Positions 8,198 to 15,369 of a stretch of DNA of 33,758 bases are shown piece by piece. The translations under genes were made by a program, and so were the position numbers. Positions within the stretch are counted from its first letter, which is position 1, and each line of letters starts with the position of its first letter. The notes under the pieces were generated by a model. The model ran no database searches. It saw only the letters and a program-made list of their open reading frames with translations, and was not told the DNA's origin. The stretch lies in assembly GCA_016929195.1 (NCBI GenBank), contig JAFGJG010000101.1, forward strand, positions 1 through 33,758, in the 5' to 3' direction. Source of the stretch: Thermoleophilaceae bacterium (GTDB taxonomy: Bacteria; Actinomycetota; Thermoleophilia; Solirubrobacterales; Thermoleophilaceae).

Positions 8198-9126
8198 CAG
8201 CGGGCGGCCGCGGCGATCGACTCCGCGTACGGCGGGCGCAGCACGCCGGCCTCGGTGACGATCGAGGCCACGAGCTCGGCCGGCGTGACGTCGAACGCGA
8301 GGTTGAGGGCGGGCGACCCGGACGCGACCTCGCTCGGGTCGCGCTCCTCGATCGGGATCTCGCCTCCGCTCGGCGTCGCGGGGTCGAGCGTCGAGACCGG
8401 CGCCGCGACGTGGAAGGGGATGCCGTGGCGCTCCGCCAGCACCGCGAGCGGGTAGGTGCCGACCTTGTTGGCGACGTCGCCGTTGGCGGCGATCCGGTCG
8501 GCGCCCACTACGACGACGTCGACATCCCCGCGCGCCATCAGGCCGCCCGCGCTCGAATCCGTGATCACCCGGTGCGGGATACCCGCGCGCCCGAGCTCCC
8601 AAGCAGTCAGGCGCGCGCCCTGGAGGAGCGGCCGCGTCTCGTCCACCCACACGTGGGCGAGCCGGCCGTGCTCCCAGGCGGCGAGCAGCACGCCGCCGGC
8701 CGTGCCGAGCCCGCCCGTCGCGAGCGCGCCGGCGTTGCAGTGCGTGAGGGCGCGGGCGCCCTCGGGGAGCAGCTCTGCGCCCATCTCGGAGAGCTTCCGG
8801 TCGGCCTCGCGCTGCTCGGCGTGGAGCCGCTCGGCGAGCGCCAGCGGGTCGTCCGCCTGGAGCGAGCGCCCCACGGCCCAGGCCAGGTTGACCGCGGTGG
8901 GCCGGGCGGAGCGGAGCAGCTCGGCCGCCGCGGCCCGGTCCGAGGCCAGCGCCATCCCGTAGGCGGCGGCCAGCCCGATCGCGGGCGCGCCGCGCACCGC
9001 CAGCGTGCGGATCGCCGCCGCCACGTCCGCGGGGGAGTCGCAGCGCAGCCAGGCCTCCTCAGCCGGCAGCCGGCGCTGATCGAGCACCCAGAGGGCGTCG
9101 TCCTCCCAGCGGAGCGGTTGGCTCAT
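8197..9126 (-). CDS. mtnA: S-methyl-5-thioribose-1-phosphate isomerase
   Basis: Cytosolic aldose-ketose isomerase of the methionine salvage pathway, converting methylthioribose-1-phosphate to methylthioribulose-1-phosphate. It has 309 residues, somewhat shorter than the usual 340-350. Key motifs are intact: [14 protein letters not shown] (about 44-57), [13 protein letters not shown] with the catalytic Cys at 130, DSSAGGLM, and [19 protein letters not shown] with the catalytic Asp at 210. These separate it from the related eIF2B subunits and ribose-1,5-bisphosphate isomerases. The ATG at 9126 has no Shine-Dalgarno, but a TAGCGT box ends 8 nt upstream, suggesting a leaderless transcript. No other methionine salvage gene is in the window; the downstream partner is DUF1152. 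Confidence 0.93.
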   Translation of the reverse strand: MSQPLRWEDDALWVLDQRRLPAEEAWLRCDSPADVAAAIRTLAVRGAPAIGLAAAYGMALASDRAAAAELLRSARPTAVNLAWAVGRSLQADDPLALAERLHAEQREADRKLSEMGAELLPEGARALTHCNAGALATGGLGTAGGVLLAAWEHGRLAHVWVDETRPLLQGARLTAWELGRAGIPHRVITDSSAGGLMARGDVDVVVVGADRIAANGDVANKVGTYPLAVLAERHGIPFHVAAPVSTLDPATPSGGEIPIEERDPSEVASGSPALNLAFDVTPAELVASIVTEAGVLRPPYAESIAAAAR

Positions 9127-9134
9127 CGCGCCCG

Positions 9135-9140
9135 ACGCTA
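9135..9140 (-). promoter_or_regulatory. Putative leaderless promoter of mtnA
   Basis: TAGCGT on the minus strand ends 8 nt before the mtnA ATG (9126). It lies in the 48-nt gap after the osmoprotectant operon, which runs in the same direction. mtnA may therefore have its own start of transcription in addition to any read-through. Confidence 0.45.
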
Positions 9141-9174
9141 CAGGCGCCGGGCGCGTGAGCTCATGACGGATCGG

Positions 9175-10167
9175 CTACTCGACCAGCCCGGTCTCGGACA
9201 GGTACTCCCCGGCGACCTGCTCCGGGGTCTTCTTGTCGAGGTCCACGCGGGCGTTCAGCTCGGACATCACCTCGTCGGTCAGCCCCTCCTGGACCTGGGC
9301 GATGACCTTGGGCATGTCGGGCCCGGCCTCCTTCACGACGTCGTCGCGCACGAGGAGCATCGAGTTGTAGGGCGGGAACATCTGCTGGTCGTCCTCCAGC
9401 AGGACCTCGTTGTTCTTGCTGACCTGGGGGTCGGTCGTGAAGACGATCGACAGGTCGGCCTGGCCCTTCTCGAGCACCTCGTGGCGCAGGTCGATCGCCA
9501 CCGGGGTGAACTTCTTGAACTTCAGGCCATAGACCTTCTCGAGCCCGAGCAGGCAGTCGAGGCGCTGCCGGCACTCCGGCGTGCCGTAGAGCGTCAGCTC
9601 CTGTGACTTGCCCTTCAGGTCGGAGATCTTCTCGAGCCCGTACTTCTCGGCGGTCTCCTGGGTGGTCCCGACCTCGTTCGAGTTGGTGAACGGGGTCGGA
9701 TCGAGCGCCGTGATCTTGTCCGGCACGAACCTGATCTTGGCCTGGTCGAAGGCCTCCTGCGGGTCGGTCGGGATCTTGTCCGACGGGATCGCGAAGAAGG
9801 ACGTCAGCGCCGTGCCCGTGTACTCGGGGTAGGCGCTGATGTCGCCCTGCTTGAGCGACTTGAGCGCGATCTTCTCGTCACCGAGGTTCAGCTCCGTGTC
9901 CACCGTGTAGCCGGCGGCGGCCAGCCCCTGGGCGTAGATCTCCCCGAGCACCTTCTGCTCGGTGAAGTTCTTGGACCCGATCGTGAGCTTGACCTGCTTG
10001 TTGTCGGGGTTCGACTCGATCGCGGACGCGGCCTCCCCGGTGGTCTCCGTGGCGGCGGCGCCCGAGCTCGAGCCCTCGTCGTCGTCGTCGCCGCACGCTA
10101 CGAGCGCGAGCGAGGCGATCACCAGCAGCAGCGCGGCCAGAAGGCCGGCCGGAAGTCTCTTCTTCAT
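9175..10167 (-). CDS. Osmoprotectant ABC transporter substrate-binding lipoprotein (OpuCC/OsmF type)
   Basis: Extracytoplasmic receptor for a quaternary ammonium osmoprotectant such as glycine betaine, choline or carnitine; 330 residues. It starts MKKRLPAGLL, has a hydrophobic signal segment and a clear lipobox LVAC with Cys25. An acidic and Ser-rich linker follows (about 26-50). The OpuAC-family domain begins with KLTIGSKNFTEQKVLGEIYA and contains DISAYPEYTGTALTSF and LYGTPECRQRLDCLLGLE. An ATG at 10167 preceded by GGAAG is the chosen start. Its ATG overlaps the stop of the upstream permease (ATGA). It is the last of four genes in ATPase-permease-permease-receptor order. Confidence 0.9.
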   Translation of the reverse strand: MKKRLPAGLLAALLLVIASLALVACGDDDDEGSSSGAAATETTGEAASAIESNPDNKQVKLTIGSKNFTEQKVLGEIYAQGLAAAGYTVDTELNLGDEKIALKSLKQGDISAYPEYTGTALTSFFAIPSDKIPTDPQEAFDQAKIRFVPDKITALDPTPFTNSNEVGTTQETAEKYGLEKISDLKGKSQELTLYGTPECRQRLDCLLGLEKVYGLKFKKFTPVAIDLRHEVLEKGQADLSIVFTTDPQVSKNNEVLLEDDQQMFPPYNSMLLVRDDVVKEAGPDMPKVIAQVQEGLTDEVMSELNARVDLDKKTPEQVAGEYLSETGLVE

Positions 10168-10916
10168 GTGGTCGCTTCCCTTCCGAATCTGATTCTCATG
10201 CGCCGTGACGCGGTGTCGGGTTCGAGCTTCAGCCCTGCGGGCGTCACGGCGCGCTGAACGGCGCCGAGGGTGAGCTCCGTGAAGATTGCGAGTGCCGCGA
10301 CGCAGATCGCGGCGGCGAGCCGGCCAGTGTCGCCGTACCCGGAGACGTTGATGATCGGGTCTCCGAGCGTGTTGATCCCGGCGAGCGGCGCGATCGTGGC
10401 GGTCGCGATCACGTTCACCGCCGAGATGCGGATGCCGCCGAAGATCAGCGGCAGGGCGAGCGGCAGCTCGACCTTCCGCACGATCTCGGCGCCGGTCATC
10501 CCCATGCCGCGCGCGGCATCCACGGTGTCGCGCTCGACCTGGGTGACGGAGACGTAGGTGTTCGTGAGGATGGGCGGGATCGCTAGGAGTACGAGCGAGA
10601 GCGTCAGGTTGGCGAAGCCCGTGCCGAGGTAGGCGACGAAGAACGCGATCAGCGCGAGGCTGGGCACTGCGCGCCCGACGTTCGAGAGGCTGATCGCCAG
10701 GAAGCTGCCGCGCCGGATGTGCCCGAGCCAGAGGCCGAGCGGGATGGAGATCGCGCACGCGATCGCCATGGACACGCCGCTGAGCTTCAGGTGCTCCCAG
10801 GTCAGGTCGAGGAACTGCGAGCCGCCCACCTCGGCGCCCTCGCGGGTGGTCTCGCCCTGGAAGATGAACTGGAGCGCGTCGCCGAACTCGCCGAGGAAGG
10901 CGTAGGTGGTGGTCAT
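10164..10916 (-). CDS. Osmoprotectant ABC transporter permease (second)
   Basis: Membrane subunit of the OpuC/OsmF-type importer, 250 residues. An N-terminal region of about 45 residues precedes the binding-protein-dependent transport domain, which has about five or six hydrophobic segments. The EAA-type loop that contacts the ATPase is visible as DAARGMGMTGAEIVRKVELP followed by LALPLIFGGIR. The ATG at 10916 overlaps the stop of the first permease (ATGA), and its own stop overlaps the receptor gene. The C-terminal tail is basic (RRMRIRFGRE). It is paralogous to the first permease, and the two presumably form a heterodimer. Confidence 0.9.
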   Translation of the reverse strand: MTTTYAFLGEFGDALQFIFQGETTREGAEVGGSQFLDLTWEHLKLSGVSMAIACAISIPLGLWLGHIRRGSFLAISLSNVGRAVPSLALIAFFVAYLGTGFANLTLSLVLLAIPPILTNTYVSVTQVERDTVDAARGMGMTGAEIVRKVELPLALPLIFGGIRISAVNVIATATIAPLAGINTLGDPIINVSGYGDTGRLAAAICVAALAIFTELTLGAVQRAVTPAGLKLEPDTASRRMRIRFGREATT

Positions 10917-11620
10917 GACGCCCTCGCCCTCGCCCAGGGGGTGACCGCCCTCTGGACGATCAGGATCACGACGTCGAACGCAGCGGCGAGCAGCACGGCC
11001 AGCGCGCCGGCCGTGACGACGTTCGACTTGAAGACGATGTCCTCGAAGATCCGCTCGCCGAGGCCGCCGGCCCCCGCGAAGAACGCGAGCGTGGCCAGGC
11101 CGACGGTCGTCGTGGCCGCGATCCGGAGCCCGGCCAGGATCTCGGGCAGCGCGAGCGGCAGCTCCACCCGCCAGAGCAGCTGCCGGTCGGTGAGACCCAT
11201 CCCGCGCCCGGCGTCCTTCGTCTCGGCCGGCACGTTGTCGAGCCCGGCGATGATGTTCCTGAAGATGATCAGGAGCGAGTAGGCGACGAGCGCGATGATC
11301 GCCGTCGTGTTCCCGCGACCCGTGATCGGCAGCAGCAGGAAGAACACGGCGATGCTGGGCAGGGTGTAGAGCACGCCGGTGATCTGGGTGATGGGCGCGA
11401 CCAGCCAGCGCCGGCGGTGGGCGATCAGCGCCAGGCCGAACGAGATCGCGAAGCCGATCGCGAGCGACACGATCGTCAGGTACACGTGCTGGAGCAACGG
11501 GTCCGTGTAGCGGTTGAGGTTGTCGACTATCCAGCTCGGGCAGAAGCCGTTGTCCGCCACGCAGCTCGCGTCGCCGGACGAGCGGTCCTGGATCTGCACC
11601 TGGGCGATCAGGTCGAGCAT
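10913..11620 (-). CDS. Osmoprotectant ABC transporter permease (first)
   Basis: Membrane subunit, 235 residues, partner of the next permease. An N-terminal periplasmic-like stretch (about 1-40) contains two cysteines (SCVADNGFC), a possible disulfide pair. About five membrane helices follow. The ATPase-contact loop reads DAGRGMGLTDRQLLWRVELP, then LALPEILAGLR. The segment GVLYTLPSIAVFFLLLPITG is typical of OpuCB/YehW-like permeases. Its ATG shares one base with the ATPase stop (TGATG). Tight overlaps across all four genes indicate one polycistronic mRNA. Confidence 0.9.
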   Translation of the reverse strand: MLDLIAQVQIQDRSSGDASCVADNGFCPSWIVDNLNRYTDPLLQHVYLTIVSLAIGFAISFGLALIAHRRRWLVAPITQITGVLYTLPSIAVFFLLLPITGRGNTTAIIALVAYSLLIIFRNIIAGLDNVPAETKDAGRGMGLTDRQLLWRVELPLALPEILAGLRIAATTTVGLATLAFFAGAGGLGERIFEDIVFKSNVVTAGALAVLLAAAFDVVILIVQRAVTPWARARAS

Positions 11621-12822
11621 CAGCCGTCCGCCGCCAGCGCGTCGGCGCCGCTCCTGACCTGCTCGGGCGGCTCCTGGAGCGCGTGCCCGATGATCTCGAG
11701 CGAGAGCACGCCCGCGACGGCGCCGCGCGCATCGAGGACGGGGCCGTACTGGGCCTCGTTCGCCAGCAGGTCCGAGAGCGCGTCGCGCAGGACGTCGTCG
11801 AGCTCGACGGCCGGCTCGGCCTTCGAGCGCAGGTCCTCGGTCACGCGCTCGCCGGTGAGCGCCCGCTCGCTCAGCCAGCCGAGTGGCCTGCCGTCGGCGT
11901 CCACGAGGAGGGGGTAGGGGACGTCCGAGTCCTGCACCTTCCTGCGCGCATCGGCCACCGGCTCGCCGACCCGCACGAGCGGCGCCTTCCACAGGTCGAT
12001 GTCGCGCACCCGCTGGAGCGCCAGCCGCTTGAGCGCGCGGTCGGCGCCCACGAAGTCCTCGACGAAGCGCCCGTTGGGATACATGAGCAGCTCGGCGGGA
12101 GGTGCGTACTGGGCGAGCTTGCCGCCCCTCTGGAGCACCGCGATCCGGTCGCCCATCTTGATCGCCTCGTCGATGTCGTGGGTGACGAAGACGACCGTCT
12201 TGCGGATCTCCTTCTGGAGCCGCAGGAACTCGTTCTGGAGCCGCTCGCGGTTGATCGGGTCGATCGCGCCGAACGGCTCGTCCATGAGCATCAGCGGCGG
12301 GTCGGCCGCGAGCGCGCGCGCCACGCCCACGCGCTGGCGCTGGCCGCCCGAGAGCTGGGCGGGGTAGCGGTCGCGCGTGTCGGCCGGGTCGAGGCTCACC
12401 AGCTCGAGCAGCTGGTCCACGCGGGCCCGGGTGCGGTCCTTGGGCCAGCCGAGCAGCCGCGGAACCGTCGCGATGTTGTCCGCCACCGTCAGGTGGGGGA
12501 ACAGGCCGATCTGCTGGATCGCGTAGCCGATCTCGCGCCGCAGCTCGGCGGGCCGGCGCTCGCGCACGCTGCGCCCGTCGAGCAGGATGTCCCCGCTCGT
12601 GATGTCGATCATGCGGTTGACCATCCGCATCGCGGTCGTCTTGCCGCAGCCGGAGGGGCCGACCAGCACGCAGATCTCGCCGGCCGGGACCGTCAGCGAC
12701 AGCGCGTCGACCGCCGGGTCGTCCTGACCGGGGTAGATCTTGGTCGCTTCGCGAAACTCCAGCGTGGCGGCCGCGGGACGTGCCGACGGCCCCTGTTCCT
12801 GGGCGGGTTCTGAACGGTTCAC
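11620..12822 (-). CDS. Osmoprotectant ABC transporter ATPase with C-terminal CBS domains
   Basis: Cytosolic ATPase of the importer, 400 residues. The nucleotide-binding domain (about 20-255) has Walker A GPSGCGKTT, a Q-loop in AIQQIGLFPHL, signature LSGGQRQRVGVARAL, Walker B LMLMDEPFGAID and switch VTHD. Residues about 265-385 form two CBS modules (VPYPLLVDADGRPLGWLSE; AQYGPVLDARGAVAGVLSLE). In OpuA-type transporters such modules sense ionic strength or nucleotides. The start is GTG at 12822 with no obvious Shine-Dalgarno. First gene of the operon; a TAGCAT -10 box and an inverted repeat lie just upstream. Confidence 0.93.
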   Translation of the reverse strand: MNRSEPAQEQGPSARPAAATLEFREATKIYPGQDDPAVDALSLTVPAGEICVLVGPSGCGKTTAMRMVNRMIDITSGDILLDGRSVRERRPAELRREIGYAIQQIGLFPHLTVADNIATVPRLLGWPKDRTRARVDQLLELVSLDPADTRDRYPAQLSGGQRQRVGVARALAADPPLMLMDEPFGAIDPINRERLQNEFLRLQKEIRKTVVFVTHDIDEAIKMGDRIAVLQRGGKLAQYAPPAELLMYPNGRFVEDFVGADRALKRLALQRVRDIDLWKAPLVRVGEPVADARRKVQDSDVPYPLLVDADGRPLGWLSERALTGERVTEDLRSKAEPAVELDDVLRDALSDLLANEAQYGPVLDARGAVAGVLSLEIIGHALQEPPEQVRSGADALAADG

Positions 12823-12826
12823 GAGG

Positions 12827-12859
12827 GGCGCTCTCGAGGAAAGAGCGCCAGGGATGCTA
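12827..12859 (-). promoter_or_regulatory. Promoter and candidate operator or leader hairpin of the osmoprotectant operon
   Basis: On the minus strand a TAGCAT -10-like box (12859-12854) overlaps the stop of the upstream small gene. Immediately downstream is a perfect 8-bp inverted repeat, GGCGCTCT (12827-12834) and AGAGCGCC (12842-12849), with a 7-nt spacer. It occupies the transcription start and leader just before the GTG at 12822. The position fits a repressor site or a translation-controlling hairpin. Confidence 0.45.
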
Positions 12860-13234
12860 CCCGGGCGGGGTGTCCGGCTCGGGCGCGCTTCGCGAAGCCT
12901 TAATGTCGGCGTCGGACAGGCGCGCGAGCTCGCGCGCGAGGTCCTCGCGCAGCTGCAGCACCTCGCCGGCGTCGAGCTCCGGATCGCCGGCGGCGGCCTC
13001 GATGATCGCCTCGGCCAGCGTCGCGCCGTCGGCGCGCGCCTCGGCGCCTGCGCGCTCCCGGTCCAGCGCCCCGCGCAGGTCGAGCGCGGAGCGCCTGGCC
13101 CGCTCGGCCACGGGCTCCAGCCGCTCCCGGTCGCCCTCCGGCAGCGCGTTCCAGCGGGCGTAGAGGGAGCGCGTGACGCGCACCGTCAGCGCCGCGGCGC
13201 CGGCGCCGCCGATGAGGAGCTTCGCGGAGGTCAT
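12857..13234 (-). CDS. Small protein of unknown function with helical C-terminal part
   Basis: A 125-residue protein that I do not recognise. The N-terminal 20 residues (MTSAKLLIGGAGAAALTVRV) are hydrophobic and could be a membrane anchor or signal-like segment. The rest is charged and strongly helical, rich in Ala, Arg and Glu, ending in an acidic Pro-rich tail (SAPEPDTPPG). The pattern suggests a membrane-tethered coiled coil, but this is only inference. It lies between the secreted tail-fibre-like gene (37 nt upstream, same strand) and the osmoprotectant operon, whose promoter overlaps its stop codon. Codon usage matches its neighbours. The reading frame is plausible but not proven. Confidence 0.6.
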   Translation of the reverse strand: MTSAKLLIGGAGAAALTVRVTRSLYARWNALPEGDRERLEPVAERARRSALDLRGALDRERAGAEARADGATLAEAIIEAAAGDPELDAGEVLQLREDLARELARLSDADIKASRSAPEPDTPPG

Positions 13235-13271
13235 CCCCGCGGGATCGTGACGCCGCGAAGGGACGGAACCC

Positions 13272-14489
13272 CTAGCGCGGCTTGGCCACGTCGACCTTCA
13301 CCCGGTTGGCCTTCGCGAAGGCGTCGTGCCTGATCCCGGTGACCTGCCAGGAGACCCTCACGTGCGGGCGGCTCGTCCGGATGACGAAGGTGTTGCGCTC
13401 GACCTCGCGCCAGACGATGGCGCGGGCCCACGACCGGATCGGCGTGAGCTGGTATCGGAAGTCGCCGTTCAGGGCCTGGAACCAGGCGGGGAGCCGCACG
13501 GTCGCCCTGCCGCGGCCGTCCGTGCGGACGACGCCGTCGTAGATGTTCTTCATGTCCGGGGACTCGACGAACGAGTGCTGGAGCCAGCGCGTCCGGGGCG
13601 CGAGCGGGTGGTCGATACGGAAGGTGCCGCCGCCCTTGCTGAGCATGCCGTCCACGCTCAGGTCGCCGGTGATGTTCACGTTCCCGGAGAAGAAGCCGGC
13701 ATAGGAGGTCGGGTCGGTGCTGGTGGAGCGCGCGTAGAGGGCGTCGGCGCCGCCGTCGCTGTTCACCTCGGCGCGCACGGCCTGGCCCCCGCCGGCGGTG
13801 CGGGCGAAGATGGCCGCCTTCGGGTTGGCCGGGTTCACGAGCTCGGCCAGGAGGCCGTACCCGTCGGTGCCGTAGTTGTAGGCGCTGACCGAGTTGCCCT
13901 GGGACCCCGCCGTGGTGTCGGCGCGCAGCGCGGCGCCGTCGGACGTGCCGAGCGCCCGGAAGTAAGCGCTCGCGAAGCCGGAGCTCGACTCGCCCACGAC
14001 CGCGCCGCCCGTGCCGTTGTTCTTGATGTCGAGGAGCGGGATGCCGGCGCCGGCGTCGAAGGCGAGCGGCGGTGCGATGGCGAGGTCGATCGCCCCCGAC
14101 GCGCCGCCGCCCGTCAGGCCCTGACCGGCCGTGATCGACGTGATGTCGCCGGTCACCTGGCAGGTGACGGCGCCCATCCGCGAGATCGCCCGGATCGCCT
14201 GTCCAGGCGGGCAGACCCCGGCCAGCGGCCGCTGGAGCAGCGTGGAGTCGACGATGTTGGCGAGCACCGATGCCGGGAAGCGCCCGCCGCGCCCGAGCGG
14301 GACGAGCATCCCCGGGCGCGGGCGGCGCGAGGCGCGGATGCCGTTCACGGCGCGCGCGTTCTTGGCCGTGTCGGCCAGCTTCGCGCGCGCGGCGACCTGA
14401 GCCGGGGCCGGGCCGGCCGTGGCAGCGGCAAGCGACGCGGCGAGCGTCGCGACGAAGGCCGCCCTGAGCGTCGTCCTTGATCCGGCCAT
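13272..14489 (-). CDS. Secreted tail-fibre-like surface protein
   Basis: A 405-residue exported protein with a signal peptide (ASLAAATAGPAPAQ, cleavage about residue 30). A segment around residues 35-80 resembles actinobacterial surface proteins: AKNARAVNGIRASRRPRPG then LVPLGRGGRFPASVLANIVD. It continues with CPPGQAIRAISRMGAVTCQV, a possible disulfide pair, and ITAGQGLTGGGASGAIDLAI, a repeat type seen in trimeric tail fibres and adhesins. Beta-rich repeats follow, then NITGDLSVDGMLSKGGGTFRIDH split across the stalk and a C-terminal domain with HSFVESPDMKNIYDGVV and RVSWQVTGIRHDA. ATG at 14489 is preferred over the adjacent GTG because AGAAGG is 5 nt upstream. No phage genes surround it. Confidence 0.7.
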   Translation of the reverse strand: MAGSRTTLRAAFVATLAASLAAATAGPAPAQVAARAKLADTAKNARAVNGIRASRRPRPGMLVPLGRGGRFPASVLANIVDSTLLQRPLAGVCPPGQAIRAISRMGAVTCQVTGDITSITAGQGLTGGGASGAIDLAIAPPLAFDAGAGIPLLDIKNNGTGGAVVGESSSGFASAYFRALGTSDGAALRADTTAGSQGNSVSAYNYGTDGYGLLAELVNPANPKAAIFARTAGGGQAVRAEVNSDGGADALYARSTSTDPTSYAGFFSGNVNITGDLSVDGMLSKGGGTFRIDHPLAPRTRWLQHSFVESPDMKNIYDGVVRTDGRGRATVRLPAWFQALNGDFRYQLTPIRSWARAIVWREVERNTFVIRTSRPHVRVSWQVTGIRHDAFAKANRVKVDVAKPR

Positions 14490-14504
14490 CACGTCCTTCT
14501 CGGC

Positions 14505-14510
14505 AAGATA
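14505..14510 (-). promoter_or_regulatory. Putative -10 box of the tail-fibre-like gene
   Basis: TATCTT on the minus strand lies 15 nt before the ATG at 14489. The predicted leader of about 9 nt would still contain the AGAAGG ribosome binding site. Unlike many neighbours, this gene therefore looks Shine-Dalgarno-led. Confidence 0.35.
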
Positions 14511-14541
14511 GTCCCGGTATCGGCCGGGACGGGCAGGCGCT

Positions 14542-15351
14542 TCAGTTGCGGCCGGAGCGCTCGACGGGGCGCCCGGCGCGGGACCACTCGCTCCACGAGC
14601 CCGGGTAGAGCCGAACCGGATCGAGCCCGGCCAGCTCGGCGGCGAGCACCACGGTGCAGGCGGTCACGCCGGAGCCGCAGTACGCCACGGTGTCCTCACC
14701 GGCACCGTCGAGCAGGCGCCTCAGCTCGCCCGGCTCGCGGAAGCGGCCGTCCGGCGCGAGCTCGGTCGCCGGCACGTTCACGGCGCCGGGGATCCGCCCG
14801 GCCACGGCGTCGATCGGCTCGGCCTCGCCGCGGTAGCGCTCGGGAGCGCGGGCGTCGACCAGGAGCCTCGCCGCGGCGGCGCCCTCGGCGTCCACGCAGT
14901 CGCCCTCCCGCGGCCGTGCCTCGAACGCGCCGGGCGCGATGTCCGGCTCGCCCTCCTCGAGCGGGAGCCCGGCCGCGCGCCAGGCGCGCAGGCCGCCGTC
15001 GAGCACCGCCACCGGCTCGTGGCCGAAGTGCCGCAGGAGCCACCAGAGCCGCGCCGCACCGCCCTCGCCGGCCTCGTCGTAGGCGACCACCTCGGTCTCC
15101 GCGCCGATGCCGGCCCGGCGGGCGGCCGCCTCGAAGGCACCGGTGCCGGGCAGCGGATGGCGCCCGCGCTCGCCGGGCTCGCCCGCCAGCTCGGCGTCGA
15201 GGTCCATGTGGGCCGCGCCGGGCACGTGGCCCTCGAGCCAGGCCGGCCGCCCCGCGCCGGGACGGCCGAGCACGTAGCGGCAGTCCACGCCCCGGAGCCC
15301 GGGGCCGGCGAGCCGCCCGCGCAGCCACGTGACGTCGACCAGCGGGTGCAC
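14542..15351 (-). CDS. sseA: Sulfurtransferase with two rhodanese domains (3-mercaptopyruvate type)
   Basis: A 269-residue cytosolic sulfurtransferase made of two rhodanese domains (about 1-125 and 140-265). The active-site loop CGSGVTAC has Cys225. A CGSGVTA loop is the form seen in 3-mercaptopyruvate sulfurtransferases, whereas thiosulfate enzymes usually have CRKGVTA. Mercaptopyruvate is therefore the likelier donor, though specificity is not proven. The N-terminal domain has GHVPGAAHMDLDAELAG and VLDGGLRAWRAAGLP as expected. The start is GTG at 15351, with a TAGGCT box ending 6 nt upstream and no room for a leader. The divergent alcohol dehydrogenase gene starts only 18 bases away. Confidence 0.9.
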   Translation of the reverse strand: MHPLVDVTWLRGRLAGPGLRGVDCRYVLGRPGAGRPAWLEGHVPGAAHMDLDAELAGEPGERGRHPLPGTGAFEAAARRAGIGAETEVVAYDEAGEGGAARLWWLLRHFGHEPVAVLDGGLRAWRAAGLPLEEGEPDIAPGAFEARPREGDCVDAEGAAAARLLVDARAPERYRGEAEPIDAVAGRIPGAVNVPATELAPDGRFREPGELRRLLDGAGEDTVAYCGSGVTACTVVLAAELAGLDPVRLYPGSWSEWSRAGRPVERSGRN

Positions 15352-15369
15352 GGGCGTAGCCTAGGCCGG
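15352..15369. promoter_or_regulatory. Shared symmetric bidirectional leaderless promoter
   Basis: Only 18 bases separate the GTG starts of the sulfurtransferase (minus) and the dehydrogenase (plus). The 7-base core TAGCCTA (15357-15363) reads TAGCCT on the plus strand, 7 nt before one GTG. On the minus strand it reads TAGGCT, 6 nt before the other GTG. Both hexamers fit TANNNT, and both transcripts would start at or next to the start codon. The two promoters physically share the same bases, so simultaneous firing in both directions should be excluded sterically. Confidence 0.6.

Noticed and set aside
13326-14480. Long plus-strand frame opposite the tail-fibre-like gene
   Set aside because: Composition is that of a shadow frame; the minus-strand frame has a signal peptide and recognisable domains.
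13272-14489. Prophage remnant
   Set aside because: Only the tail-fibre-like domain style suggests phage. A signal peptide is present and no capsid, portal, integrase or att-like repeats occur nearby.
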